This document shows, piece after piece, positions 24,951 through 36,973 of a DNA stretch of 64,000 nt (its first letter is position 1; every line of letters begins with the position of its first letter). The notes under the pieces were generated by a model, which saw nothing but the letters and a program-made list of their open reading frames with translations, made no database searches and was not told the origin of the DNA. The stretch is from contig ADNK01002688.1 of the NCBI GenBank assembly GCA_000320545.1, positions 5,001-69,000 of the forward strand, read 5' to 3'. Both the position numbers and the translations under genes were made by a program. This DNA is from Bigelowiella natans CCMP2755 (taxonomy: Eukaryota; Cercozoa; Chlorarachniophyceae).

Positions 24951-27350
24951 AAATTATACCGGATACTTGGCATTGCTGCTATCGTACTCATTTTGATCCA
25001 GATACCTACAGAAAGAGAGAGCGAGAGAGAGAGAGAGAGAAATGGAGAGGAAACTTATGATACATGCTGCAAATGATGTTAAGAGGAGTGGCAGTTATCA
25101 TTGTTATTATCATTATTATTAACGTCTCCTTTCATGCTGCTACACTTACTACTAATACTATTATTCTACAGATCTACTTACTGTTTGCTGGCTTTGATGG
25201 ACGGCGCTTGATCAATAAACCAAAGAAGTTCCCGGTCACTCCCCGATTTATTACTGGCCCCATTTATCGATGTCAACCTGGGAAGAAGAATAAGAAGAAG
25301 AAGCAGCAGAAGAAGAAGAAGAAGAAACATAGATTTAGCATATATTGATGCTGACGACGACGATGATGACAATGATCTTGACATCGAACAATGATACTGT
25401 GAGACGGCATTCCTCTTTCTTTCTCTTACCCTCTTCTTTCTCGTGCCTTTTTGTTCTATTTTACTTCTTCATTCAAACTACTACTACTAGTAGTAGTAGT
25501 AGGTAGTACCTTGATGTTGCGGTGCGGTACTGCCATACATACACCATTGACTCTGATGCGATGATGACGTGTTGTGACGTCATCGCAGTAAACAGTGGCT
25601 GGACTGTTATATACCTAGTGCAATTAACAACCAACAACGGATTGATTCATTGATTACAGGGAGATGGAAGAGAAAGACAACATGCGTGTACTACTGAAAA
25701 GCCTAGCTTGAAGAACATGTTGTTCATCATCGTCGTCGTCACCATCACTCACCGCGAAGATAATAAGGAAGAGGAAGATTGGCATTCCTACTCTAAAATC
25801 ATCATTTTGGCTACTGACTGACTTTGAATCCGCAGGAGAACCGATAGCGTTGCAAAGAATCAAAATATACCTAAATTGATGATGATTAATAACGATGAAG
25901 AAGAAGACGCCAACGACTAAAAACACATCGGTTTAGACAAACAACATCAAAGGGTGCAAGTGACGACGACGTGTGGACGAGGTAGTTGTGGTTGGTTGCA
26001 GCATTATTATTACTGATCAAAGGAATCATCTGTCTTCGTGCAAAAGACGCAGTGCTGTCCCCCAGCATCAATGGTAACAAGCTAAGAAGTCATTCAAATA
26101 GAATAAAGTCATATTGGAGAGGAGGAAGGGGGTTGGCACTAAAGAGGATGATAAGTTCGGTAAATTAATAAGTTAAAATGAAATATAGTTCAATTCCTAA
26201 TTCTCTCTCTTTCTCTTTCTTTCTCCTTTTCATTCACATGCATATCCACCCATATCTGTACGTAAGCAAGTGAATAAAAGTACCTTCCTGACATATTTAA
26301 TATGCCTCTCCTTAGTTTTAGGATCCCAAAAGGATACACAGTGCTCCGTCTGTCGCAAGATGCAGCACAGCAGATAAATAAATTATGCTTTCGATACAAC
26401 CGTCACCATAATAAACCATACCATCAACTTAAGTAGCATAAATTATAGAAAAGTGAGGAGGAGTGCTACTGATGTATAGAATTGTGAAATTATAAATATT
26501 AAGCAATGTCCCATGTAAAAAGGCTTGATGATGATGATGGGTGTTCATTATTCAGCTACATAATAAGCAGCAGCAGCAGCTATAGAGCGCATAATACACA
26601 CCCTGTCCGGCTTCTTGAATGAATATACCAACGTGTTGTTGAAGTATCTAGAGGCGAGAAGAGGAGGAGGAGGAGGAGGAGGAGGAGGAGGAGGAGGGGG
26701 GGGTGAGGGAGGGAGGGAGGGAGGGAGGTCTCTCATAAGATGATAGTAGCATGTTAATTAGCTAAGATAATAAACATACATATAAGATACTAAAATTCAA
26801 TTCGAACATTCATATTTCATATATCCCTCAAGTGCGCTGCTTTACAATACATGATAAGTTATTGGTGTATGATCAGCACCATTATTATCATCTAGTACGT
26901 ACCCCCATTTGTAATCGGGACGAATGTTTGCAAAATATATGTACGACTCCATTGCAATAGCAAGCCTAAGGGAATAATAAGAATGATCATAATAAGAATG
27001 GTAATCACACGTAGTGTAGGAAAGTAATAAATAATTATGATAATAATAAGTCACAATCATTATCATCATGTATTCAGTTTATAACTTCTTGTTGACGTCG
27101 TCATGTAAGAACATGATGAGTAGTAGCTTAGCAAAGGTGTCAATTCATGTTGTTATTATTCTAGAACTACTAACCAATCCACGTTGTTGTTATTATAGCA
27201 CTACAAAACCAATCCAATCATTATTACCGAAGTGAATCACGTTCCCATGTAATTGCAGCAATGCTTGACCCAGGAATCTTAGGTGTTATTATTTCCATGT
27301 ATTGATCACAAGAACACCAACAACATGACATGTTCTTCTTTGTTCATCTA

Positions 27351-27387
<37 letters not shown>

Positions 27388-28950
27388 CCTTCGTCGTCGC
27401 ATGATGACAACAACAACAACAACGAAGACTACCTTGAGTGTCCGAAGATGTTTGCCAAATGGTGAATAGAACTGAATCATCTGCTGCTTCTAAATTATTT
27501 ACCACAGCAAATTTACGATAAAGCAACAACCCGATCAACATAGCTATTGATTGATGATGAGCAAAAGACAACTGCTGGTGATATACTACTACTACTACTA
27601 CTGCTGCTGCTGCTACTGCTACTACCTTTTGTTCTCCGTTGGATCCTTTGATTTCTTTGCTTCCAGAGATAGCAAGCACTAGACATATGTAGATTAGCAC
27701 ATCGATTAATACATGGTGTATCATCATCATCATCACCTCACAACATCTACCACATCTCCTTAGTACTAATAATACTTATACTACTTAACAGGTTGATAAT
27801 TATAATGATAATAATGATACCTATCCCATTCGTGTCCCATTTCATAGACGTTGTTGTTTCCATTCCAGTATCAATCAACACCGGGGACATGTCCCTGTAT
27901 ATAATGTGTCACATCATCATGCCAGTTTTTATATATTACGCTATTGTTTCCAACACAACAAACAACAACAACAATAAATTACAGTATGTTTCTAGGCTAG
28001 AGTATCTTAACTGCTGCTGTTTACTGCTTCATCGGGGGTTGGGCAATCATGAAGATCATCATATGATTATTTGTTGTTGTCTTCCGTGTTGTGCAATCAT
28101 GAAGATCATCATATGATTATATGTTGTTGTCTTCCGTACCCAACTTCCTTCATGATTTGGATCTTTCCATTTCTAAATCCAACAGCCAACGACGGGATCT
28201 ATCGTAAAAGTGTGTGGTAGAAGTAGTAGTAGCAGTAGTATAGAGTTAGTGGTACCTATGATTAGGGTATTAGAGAGAAGAACAAATAAATCACACTACT
28301 ATATGGCTTTGATCGTTTCTACCTGTAGGGAGTTCTTTCCTTGTAGCTAAATCAAATAAGATAGGTGTCAGTGGTTATGTGTAATATGTCTGAAGGACTA
28401 TATTATGACTAACAAGTTGAGTAGTTTTAATGATAGAGAAGCTATATATGTATGTATTGGTTGGATGACGACAGCAGTAGCAGCAACAACATAGTTGGTG
28501 TTGTTGTAAACAGATAGTGCGACTACCTTTCTGCCAGGATACCAGTCCATCCCAACAAGCGGTGAATGTCCGGCCGTTTGACCGGCAATAAGAGAAACCT
28601 GTTGTTGTTGTTGTTGATGATGATGATGGTGTCAAATGGGTGATCAATGATCAATGATGATGGTTATCACAATGCTATGTATGGTGGTGGTGGTAATAGT
28701 GGTGTTTAGCCACTAGAACCTTATTGATTTCTATTCCTATAGACTTCTGCTGATATTTCATCTGCTCTCTCTCGTTTTGTATGATGATGGCGCAATTACC
28801 TTCGAGATTCTGTTTCCTTGACTATCGTAAAGATAAACTTCCTACAAATCAACGTAGTACATTAGTAATATGAGGGGATCAAACATACAGTTGAATCATT
28901 GAAATGCGCACACATCCCCACCTCTACCCACACACACACACACAGAAAGA

Positions 28951-29010
<60 letters not shown>

Positions 29011-29020
29011 GGGAAAATCA

Positions 29021-29051
<31 letters not shown>

Positions 29052-29141
29052 GTAAAATTGACCGAGTCGGTAGTTGCAAAGAGAATATGGCGCGCATCCG
29101 GAGACCTTGGATTGAATTTGATCATTATGCATGTGAGAGTT

Positions 29142-29199
<58 letters not shown>

Positions 29200-29910
29200 A
29201 TTGTTTACTTATTGTTTACAACATCAATGCTCAAAAACCGTTATTTTATCCAACGTGAAAGGTTAAGAACTGTGGAAGAAGAAGAAGAAGAAGAAGAAGA
29301 AGAAGAAGATCTCCTAAGGGGTCATCATCACCATCATTGTTTTCCCTTATCAATCAGACATTGCTAAACAAATACTTGTACTACTACCACTCCACATTGG
29401 AGAGCTGCAGGTCCAAATCCTTCCCCCATAGCCTATTTCCATCAACAGAACCCACCTGACGACATCGTGTACAAACACCATTCAGAAGAATCACATCATA
29501 ATGATGGTGATGATGATCATGAGGATAAATACACTTGACTAATCTCACAAGCTGTTGCCATCATTATCATCATCATTATCATCATCATCATCATCATAGC
29601 TATTTTTTGTGGGTTGTTCTTCTTACTATAACTGCACCATCCTCGTACACGATGCAAATCTTTTGGCCATTAGCTGTCCACTATTGATAGTACACATCAT
29701 ATCGTAACACTAAGTCACAAGGAAAAGAAAAGCATCAAACAAGACAAAATGAAGGCTCCTCCTACTACTACTACTACTAATAACAACAATAAACGTGATA
29801 ATAGTAATACCTTCATATCGCGAACAACAGATTTGTTTCTGTTATTTATCATTTCTTCAAACCACTTTCCGTCCGACAACATCCTTGATTGAAGATGAAT
29901 CATGCAATGA

Positions 29911-29943
<33 letters not shown>

Positions 29944-30223
29944 GTGATGGTGGAGTCTACAGCAACATTCTACATCGAATGCTCGATTATGAATAGATGG
30001 TGTTGTATGTGCCTCACCAGACGATAATGAGTCCTTCTTCATCTGAAGTGGTCAGTTTTTCTTGTACCGAGTTCCATGTGATCACACACACAGCACCTGA
30101 TAATAATACCGACAACAACATCCATCCAATAAGGAACACAAAATATTATCATATTCCGTATATCTGCAGTGCATCAGTGATTTCAGGAGTTATTGTGCGT
30201 ATGCATTCTTCCCTTTTTGATAT

Positions 30224-30258
<35 letters not shown>

Positions 30259-30927
30259 TCATCATCATGATGTGCTTTAGTGTATTATGTGTGTGCGAGC
30301 TGCAGGATAGATAGCATCATCCCTCAAACGCATAACCCTATTAGTGATGTTTGATGGTGTAAAATATCATTATTCGGAAAAAAATGTTTTGATAATAAAG
30401 TGTAAAGCTGATCATTGATGGCACCTTTGTGTCCGTCTAGAGTCTGGTTCATGCTCAGGTTACTACATGCAGATTTTTTTATTATTATAAGAAGAAAGTC
30501 AACTTGATATATAATATATTATACATTAATAGTTGACCCCCCAAAAAAATATTGTATTCATTATCAAGAATCAACATGTAGACACATAAAATTTTTATGC
30601 GCTACAATGTGATCATTATGCAGATAAGAAGTAGTTCAAGTACGAGACTGTCAGTCCTTTTCTTCTCCCATACCTGCCTCCGCTCGCTTTAGAATCTAAC
30701 TTCAGTACTTTAAGTAGCCCCTTCTCACCACCGCACGCAATCCATCTGAGCACAGGTGCATTTGGAGAGTCATCTCTTCTACTTCTCCAATGTTTAAGTT
30801 ATCCCCTGATTCTTTCTTTATTCCTCCTATCTAGAATGGTTATCTACCCTTGATCAGTGTTCCACGATACTGAATGTAGTTTAATCTTGTGCGGAATAGC
30901 AATCTTCTTACTCAGATAGGCGAACAT
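15549..30927 (-). CDS. IFT121: IFT121/WDR35, intraflagellar transport complex A subunit
   Basis: Fifty-eight exons sum to 3474 bases, 1157 residues, with every splice phase compatible; animal WDR35 is about 1170-1180. The start (30927, [19 protein letters not shown]) matches the family start. Landmarks: [168 protein letters not shown]. They run through the N-terminal WD40 half into the TPR-like C-terminal half. The end carries a cysteine-rich zinc-binding block ([29 protein letters not shown]). Examples of exons: 30927-30848, 30745-30674, 29883-29811, 27480-27433, 25277-25182, 23081-22980, 22659-22537, 21944-21845, 18991-18926, 16893-16805, 16425-16352, 15651-15549. It acts in retrograde ciliary transport and membrane-protein entry to the flagellum. 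Mean exon is 60 bases; introns hold most microsatellites of this region. Confidence 0.95.
16579..16617. repeat. (AT)n microsatellite in IFT121 intron
   Basis: Pure AT run in the intron between exons 16693-16639 and 16425-16352, followed by a (GT) run at about 16620. Confidence 0.95.
18461..18484. repeat. (GTA)n trinucleotide array in IFT121 intron
   Basis: About eight GTA units, one of more than a dozen GTA/TAC arrays in introns of this gene. Confidence 0.9.
19470..19602. repeat. (CA)n, (TA)n and (TG)n cluster in IFT121 intron
   Basis: CA run (about 19470-19497), TA run (19499-19531) and TG run (19571-19602) within one intron between exons 19662-19618 and 19381-19352. The CA and TG arms are complementary and could fold into a long hairpin with the TA run inside it. 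Confidence 0.9.
22270..22335. repeat. (CA)n then (TA)n compound microsatellite
   Basis: Intron of IFT121 between exons 22537 and 22237; CA then TA without a break. Confidence 0.9.
26664..26730. repeat. (GGA)n / (GGGA)n purine tract
   Basis: Tandem GGA followed by G run and GGGA units, just upstream (in transcript order) of the IFT121 exon 26647-26602, so it is a CCT-rich polypyrimidine tract in the transcript. Confidence 0.85.
28043..28137. repeat. Tandem duplication, 45 bp copies, 50-bp period, at a splice donor
   Basis: 28043-28087 and 28093-28137 are almost identical (GCAATCATGAAGATCATCAT through TTGTTGTTGTCTTCCGT). On the minus strand they are the first bases of the intron after IFT121 exon 28198-28140: the copy next to the exon reads GTACGG as donor, the inner copy keeps the rest but not the same donor context. 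Confidence 0.9.
28925..29198. repeat. (CA), (GA), (AT) and second (GA) arrays around an IFT121 exon
   Basis: CA at about 28930-28944, GA at about 28945-29007, AT at 29022-29048, GA at 29143-29198. The 43-base IFT121 exon 29105-29063 lies between the AT and second GA arrays. Confidence 0.9.
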
Positions 30928-31787
30928 TTCTGCATTATAATACATTATTTTTCAGAAGTTAATTGGTAGTGACCGCCAATCACAAGCTAATGGTAATAAC
31001 CGCCAATCACATCGTTAGGAGGAGGAGGAGCGAGTTATTCAAGGTGCCTTTACTTAGGTGCCTCCTGTTTGAGAGTTACACGCCCTGGACCTCCTTTACG
31101 AAATGAAATAAGCCACAGAAGAAGTAATTTGTTGAAGGTTGCACGAACACTCAGGGCCAATTCGTTGGGGGGGGAGAAACTCTACTCCTTGGTTCTAGGA
31201 TCAGGACTGCTCAAACGTTCTAATTCTATCACGTTATTAGGAGCGACAACACTTCGATGAAGTCGCTCTTGTGTAATACTATGTATTTTCTTAAAGTTGG
31301 TTTCTAGGCCATTTATCATATACTTCAGACAGTTTTATTTGTCGCTCGATATGTGGTGATGATGGGTTTGACCATCAGGCACACTCCTCGTACAATCGAG
31401 AGTGCACTGAGTGCACCGAGGGTTCCTCATAGTGAGGGCATTGATTCCTCAATAACGAGGGCAATTTTGTACTTAATGAACCGGTTGTGCTTTCACCGTC
31501 AGCAACACAAACCATATTCGTATATCTTTTCGTATATTAACGTTTCAATTTTCCCCTATATTTTTCGCAATTTGAGTCATATATTCTTGTCGCAACCTTT
31601 CAATTGCGTATTTTTTTCTTGGAGAATTCAACTGCGGCAAACTGAAAAGTTCTGGAATAAATCGGAACGTGTTGAGGTTGGCCGTGGAGGGAGGGGGAAG
31701 GGGATCAGTGAATTAGATAATGTTTCTAAAATGCTCAATGATAGTAACACATTATTTTCGTAGTAGGCTTGGAAGGAACTGCTACTA
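30928..31787. other. Divergent intergenic region, IFT121 / TauE-SafE
   Basis: No coding exon is supported. It contains the paired CCAAT elements and otherwise ordinary AT-rich sequence with almost no microsatellites, in contrast to the introns on both sides. It should hold both promoters and 5' untranslated regions. Confidence 0.6.
30971..31011. promoter_or_regulatory. Paired CCAAT-type elements upstream of IFT121
   Basis: ACCGCCAATCACA occurs twice in direct orientation (about 30972-30984 and 30999-31011), 27 bases apart, 45-85 bases upstream of the IFT121 start codon on the opposite strand. CCAAT boxes work in either orientation. They lie in the 860-bp spacer shared with the divergent TauE/SafE gene. 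Function is inference. Confidence 0.5.
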
Positions 31788-34336
31788 ATGTCTGACGTCC
31801 ATTCAATGATGATGGATCATTTCTCCTATCTTCTACAAAACATTCATACTTTCGGGGCCGAGCATATGAGCGAAAGCATGCACAAAGATTTGTTTCCAAT
31901 GAGCCCAATGGACTACACAGCCTTCGCCCTGACATTTTTAGGTTTTGTCTTAATTCTCCTACGACTATCTGAACTCATGAGTTTGCCATCTAGATCAATT
32001 GAATATCAACATAATTTTCCTCCTCGTCGTTTATGGCACACATACAGCTGTATTCGTTGCATCTGGAGTCGGAATTGGTGGTGGAGGTAAGTTCATCAAA
32101 TAAATTTTGGACAATAGAAAAATTAATTGGTTGGCATTCAACTAATGAGCATCTTTACGAGCAAACATTTTCTTTGATGAGATAGAATTGCTTGATTAAA
32201 TTTTGTTTCGTTACTTCCCTAACGTAACTGCATCTTCGCCTCTAATAAAATATATAATTCATAGGTATATTGGTGCCTCTATTCACTTTGTCTCTGGCTT
32301 TTCAACCCCAGTAATAACAGATATGATTATGTCGATTATTATCATATCGTTTACTATTTTCAAGAGACTATCGTTTCGATATGACTCATCAGTTTTGATG
32401 TTTTCAAAAAATTGTATGATGAACAACATTACTACGACGTCATTTAGTCTTCATTATGTCCCTCACATGTTTGTTGTCCAATCAGATACGCAATACCTCT
32501 TTCAAATATCACCATCTTTGGAGGGTCTATAGCCAATGCTATTATCAACATTAGGAGAAAGGTGTCGTCGTTTATTAGCCTGAGATAGAGAAATAAGAAT
32601 AAATGCTTCTTATATGACATATTAGAGATATTTAGATGGGCTGCTATGCTATCACAGAGTTATGATGTTTCTGCTTTCCTGAAAACAATGTTTTCCTTCC
32701 ACACAAGTAGCGCAGTAAGATTGAACGGTGCTGCTAAGATCATGGTCGACTACTATGTAGTTTGTACCTGCTGCTGTCCCTTAATTTGAACAATGTATTT
32801 AATCTTCCTCCCTCCTCCCTCAATATGATTCAGCACCCTTTAGTCGAAAGGCCTTTGATAGACTGGAACTTGATTCTGGTTATGGAACCAATGACTATTC
32901 TCGGTACTAACAACTGTAGATCATGAAAGATAATAATCAGGAAATAATACACCGTCATCATCGTTATCATCATCATTATCATCATCGTAATTAAAAGTAA
33001 TAAATGACCATCTCTCTCCAGGAGCCCTCCTTGGTTCTTTTGTTAACAAAGTCTCCCCAGGATGGTTGACATCTAGCTGCTTAGCTCTTGTCCTCACTGT
33101 TACGACTTATCGTCTCACCCGAAAAGGTGTGAGAATGTACAAAAAGGTATGGTGGTTTTTTATATTTGATGATAAAGATGATGAAGAAAGAGAGAGATAT
33201 ATACGATAGAGGGGCTAATCGTCATAAGTTTTACTACTCAGTATGCTCATCCGCCGCTGGGCCCAAAATTTTTTATCTCAATACATTCCATTTTGGCAAT
33301 TTCTATCCTCTTTTTGTCTGTCTTTTTCTGGTTTGGTTCATCAGGAAAATGAAAGCAAACTAGCACCTGAAATGGAACAAGGAATGAAAGACACAGTCGA
33401 GTCAGAATTTGTTCATATCATGAAGAACATAAATATTACATATGCTACACATACTACTACATATTTTTTGAATGTCAATAGAAATGGATATTTTCTATTT
33501 GAAAGAACAAAAATAAGTGATAGAACCCATTGGATAATATGCTTACAAAAATCACCATTCTTACCAGCAGACCGTAATTTAGATGTATGCACCTTAATAT
33601 TTGATTGAGTTAACTTGAAAAACTAAAGCTGTAACATATGTTTTTAGATATTCTCATCTTGAGGAGGATCAAAAGGATGAAGGTGCTACTTACACTATAG
33701 AATATACATATACATATATTGATAGTAATCGGATATATTCATTCTATAAATTTTTCTCAATGTTTGCTACTCCGCTTCTTCCAGGCCTTTTTCCACCAGA
33801 AGACGATATCGATGACACTGTAAGTAGGAAGATCTTAGCAAACTTCTACTACCATAAAATAGAGAAAGAATGTACACGTGGCTTGTTTATTTGCCATCCG
33901 TGTCACGATGTATTATATATGATGCTTCTATAAGCTATTTTGAAAAATATGCTACTACTGTAAGCTACTTTCTTTAACAATATCACAGACAATATCCCTT
34001 TGCGTGATCGATGTGCTGCTGTCGTTTATTGATACATTTATTTATATACTGCAATTCTATAACTACAGCTTGAGAAAGTGGTCAAGAGCGAGCAGCGTAT
34101 GCTTCCTTGGGAAAAAGTCGCAGGTGGTAGATGACTTCTCAGCAGCTGCTTCGTATGATAAGACAGCTATTGCAAGTGGCAGTTGTTTGCCAATATTTAC
34201 GATGAGCCATGGTGCTATTAACGCGGTATTTAAACAACAACCTAAGACAAACATGGTACTTTTATTATTACACACACATTTTAGGAATAAGTTCTGTCTT
34301 CGCAGTTATCGTTGTGCTCACACTTCTGAAAGGTAG

Positions 34337-34397
<61 letters not shown>

Positions 34398-35626
34398 ATA
34401 GCTCACATATTGGTGGATAGTTCTAGTAGTAGTTATATCGATGTTCAAGTTATAATGGCTTTGTAGCATCTTGAGGTTATCGTTGATAATCTTCTTCTTC
34501 GTCATCATCATTGTCATCATCATCATCATTGATAATCGTCACCAAACAATCATCATCAGGAGGCTCTGGGTTCCAGCCTCTCCACGTTACATGTGGTAGT
34601 GTTAGATGATGATGAGAGATTGTGTTGTAAAGAGTAGTAGCATGTAGATGCTTTGAACATCGTCTTACAATCGGTGACTGCAAATACTGTAATGTATATA
34701 TTCTCCTCATAGAAATTAAAGTACGGGTTATCATCCCCCCCCCCCCCCTCTCTTCTCTTTTATTATAAAATAATTCATCTTCATTCATTGATTGTAACAA
34801 TGCAGGATCCGTTGAATACTGGTGCATGACTCTTGCTACTATTCCCGTGGTAAGACGATCATCATCGTAATAATATGTTAATTTTCGCAAACAGAAGATA
34901 TAATTCTGTTGTTGTGTTGTGTCGTAGGTGATGCTTGCTTTTATCGTTGTCCGATCCCAGCTCATAAAAGAATATCACAAAAAGGAAGAAATTGGGTACT
35001 ACTACTACTACTAATAATAATAATAATAATAATACAACTACTACTACGTACGATATATATAATATCAGAACAATATGCATGATGATGATGATGATGATGG
35101 ATGATGATGATGATGATACGAATGCTAACTTAAGGAGATTTATTACGTCATTATGATAACGTCGTAGATATCAATATGACGCTAATAGCACAAGTCTGCC
35201 AATTTCCTTCTTTTATCGTCATAATCATCACTAAATACTATTGCAGATATGTATACGCACAAGGCGACGTAAGATGGAATGAAAAGGTTGGCACTGTTTG
35301 ATGTTTGCCAAGCAATGATGATGATGATGATAACGATGATAGAGTTGTCCAACTTTTCCTACTGATGTTTCTACAAACACGATCCTAATTCTGGTGTTCT
35401 GGTCATTTCCTATCACCATCATCTTCATCATCATCATCATCATGATCATCATCATAAATTATGTTCTTATTATCACCTGCTGCCTGGTCTCCGCTGCTAT
35501 TTCCAGGCTACTGTCGTATACCCAGGAATCTGTGCTTTTGCTGGCCTCTTCGCTGTAAGAATAAACTGACAACTAATATTAGTCATATGGTGCTAACAAA
35601 CCTGCTGCTACTACTACTCTGCTACT

Positions 35627-35657
<31 letters not shown>

Positions 35658-36084
35658 CACTTCTCAATGGATATTATTTCACATTCAATTGTTTACTCTT
35701 CCTCTGACCGTTCGATCGTTGTTACGATGCATTAAAGGGGATGTTCGGAATAGGCGGAGGAATTGTTAAAGGTGTTTTTTGTTCTCGAAGATGATGATGA
35801 CGATCACTGTGTGTCAGTAGCTAGATACTAAGACTTAGAAATAAGTATAAAACCACCAAGAAAGAAAAAAGAAAAGAAGAAAATTTTGAAGGAAAATCAT
35901 GAGTAAACTACGGTCACGAATTATGGTATTTTCAATGACAGTGGTTGTTTGTGATGACGTCGTATCTAATTTTGATTATATTGTTGTAATGACCGCCATA
36001 CTACAGGACCCCTCATGTTGGAAATGAACGTCCTTCCTGAGGTAGCTACTACTCATACTAGTAGCAGCACGGAATAAACATTTA

Positions 36085-36115
<31 letters not shown>

Positions 36116-36973
36116 TTGCGTACTAATATCACGATTACTACCACTTCTACCACTACCACCACCACCACTGCTACTACTGCTACATTGCTATCACACTGTA
36201 TAACATCTCATCCTATTCTCTGTCTACAAATCGAAGAACAACATTATTTACATGCGACTGACTAACAATCAGGTTTCTGCTGCAACTTCCTCAATGATGA
36301 TATTCTACACATCTGGGTAAGAATGCCAACGATGTTGTGATGATGGTCCCCTACTATCTACACATTGATCACCATTAGGCATCATCCATTATTTGTTTGT
36401 CTTCTTATTCTCTAATATTACTTCTACCAGAGCTGCCTCGGTGTCATACCTTGTTTTCGGTATGCTTCGTCCAGACTACGGTACTAACAATGATGAGGAT
36501 GATCAACATACCAACTACCATGACTCTGCATATAGCACCTACTCTCATATATATAAAAATTATGGTTATTCTTCTCTCTCTTCGTGAATGGTTCTTCAAT
36601 CTCTACTGATACCTCAACCACCACCACCACCATCATCATCATCGTCGTAGTCGTCATCACAATCGTGATAATGATAGCAATCCTCTTACTGCAAATAGGC
36701 GGTCCTCTATTTATGATTGGATTCATTGGTACTTTTATGGGACAAATCGTGATGAACTGGTAAGAACAATGACAATCATGATAATAAGCATTATCATCAT
36801 CCTTATTATTATCACCACCATCAATCAGGGTCTTGGAGAAACTTCGTCGGAAGAGTATTCTAATCTTCATAATCGCAATTCTAATCGGTGCATCGACGAT
36901 CTTGATGACCTTGACTTCAGTCGAGGCACTCATTGCAGGAAATGGGTCCAAGTCTATTTGCGGACACCATTAA
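31788..36973 (+). CDS. TauE/SafE-family membrane transporter
   Basis: About 21 exons: 31788-31941, 32048-32086, 32265-32310, 32486-32561, 32834-32903, 33022-33146, one from 33345 (end unsure, possibly 33584), one ending 33690, 33785-33819, 34069-34123, 34285-34332, 34806-34849, 34928-34995, 35247-35286, 35507-35554, 35738-35771, 36007-36041, 36273-36316, 36431-36480, 36699-36759, 36829-36973. Family signatures are clear in both halves: VASGVGIGGG with GILVPLF, YAIPLSNITIFGGSIAN, RPLIDWNLILVMEPMTILG, then GLFAGMFGIGGGIVKGPLM, SAATSSMMIFYTS and YLVFGMLRPDYG. The two GIGGG motifs reflect the internal duplication of the family, which exports or imports sulfur-containing anions in bacteria and plants; substrate here is unknown. 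A charged cytosolic loop (LFPPEDDIDDT) joins the halves. An N-terminal stretch of about 45 residues rich in Met and His precedes TM1. The exon from 33345 is the weak point. Confidence 0.85.
34337..34397. repeat. (AT)n-(GT)n microsatellite directly after a donor
   Basis: The intron after exon 34285-34332 begins GTAGTATATAT and runs straight into AT and then GT repeats. Confidence 0.9.

Noticed and set aside
30000-30320. Plus-strand 105-residue frame with a Ser run
   Set aside because: Antisense to IFT121 exon 30096-30018; the Ser run is an AGC array in an intron.
34477-34965. 162-residue minus-strand frame
   Set aside because: It runs antisense through two exons and introns of the plus-strand TauE/SafE gene, ends in an Asp run from ATC repeats, and has no splice-bounded or domain support.
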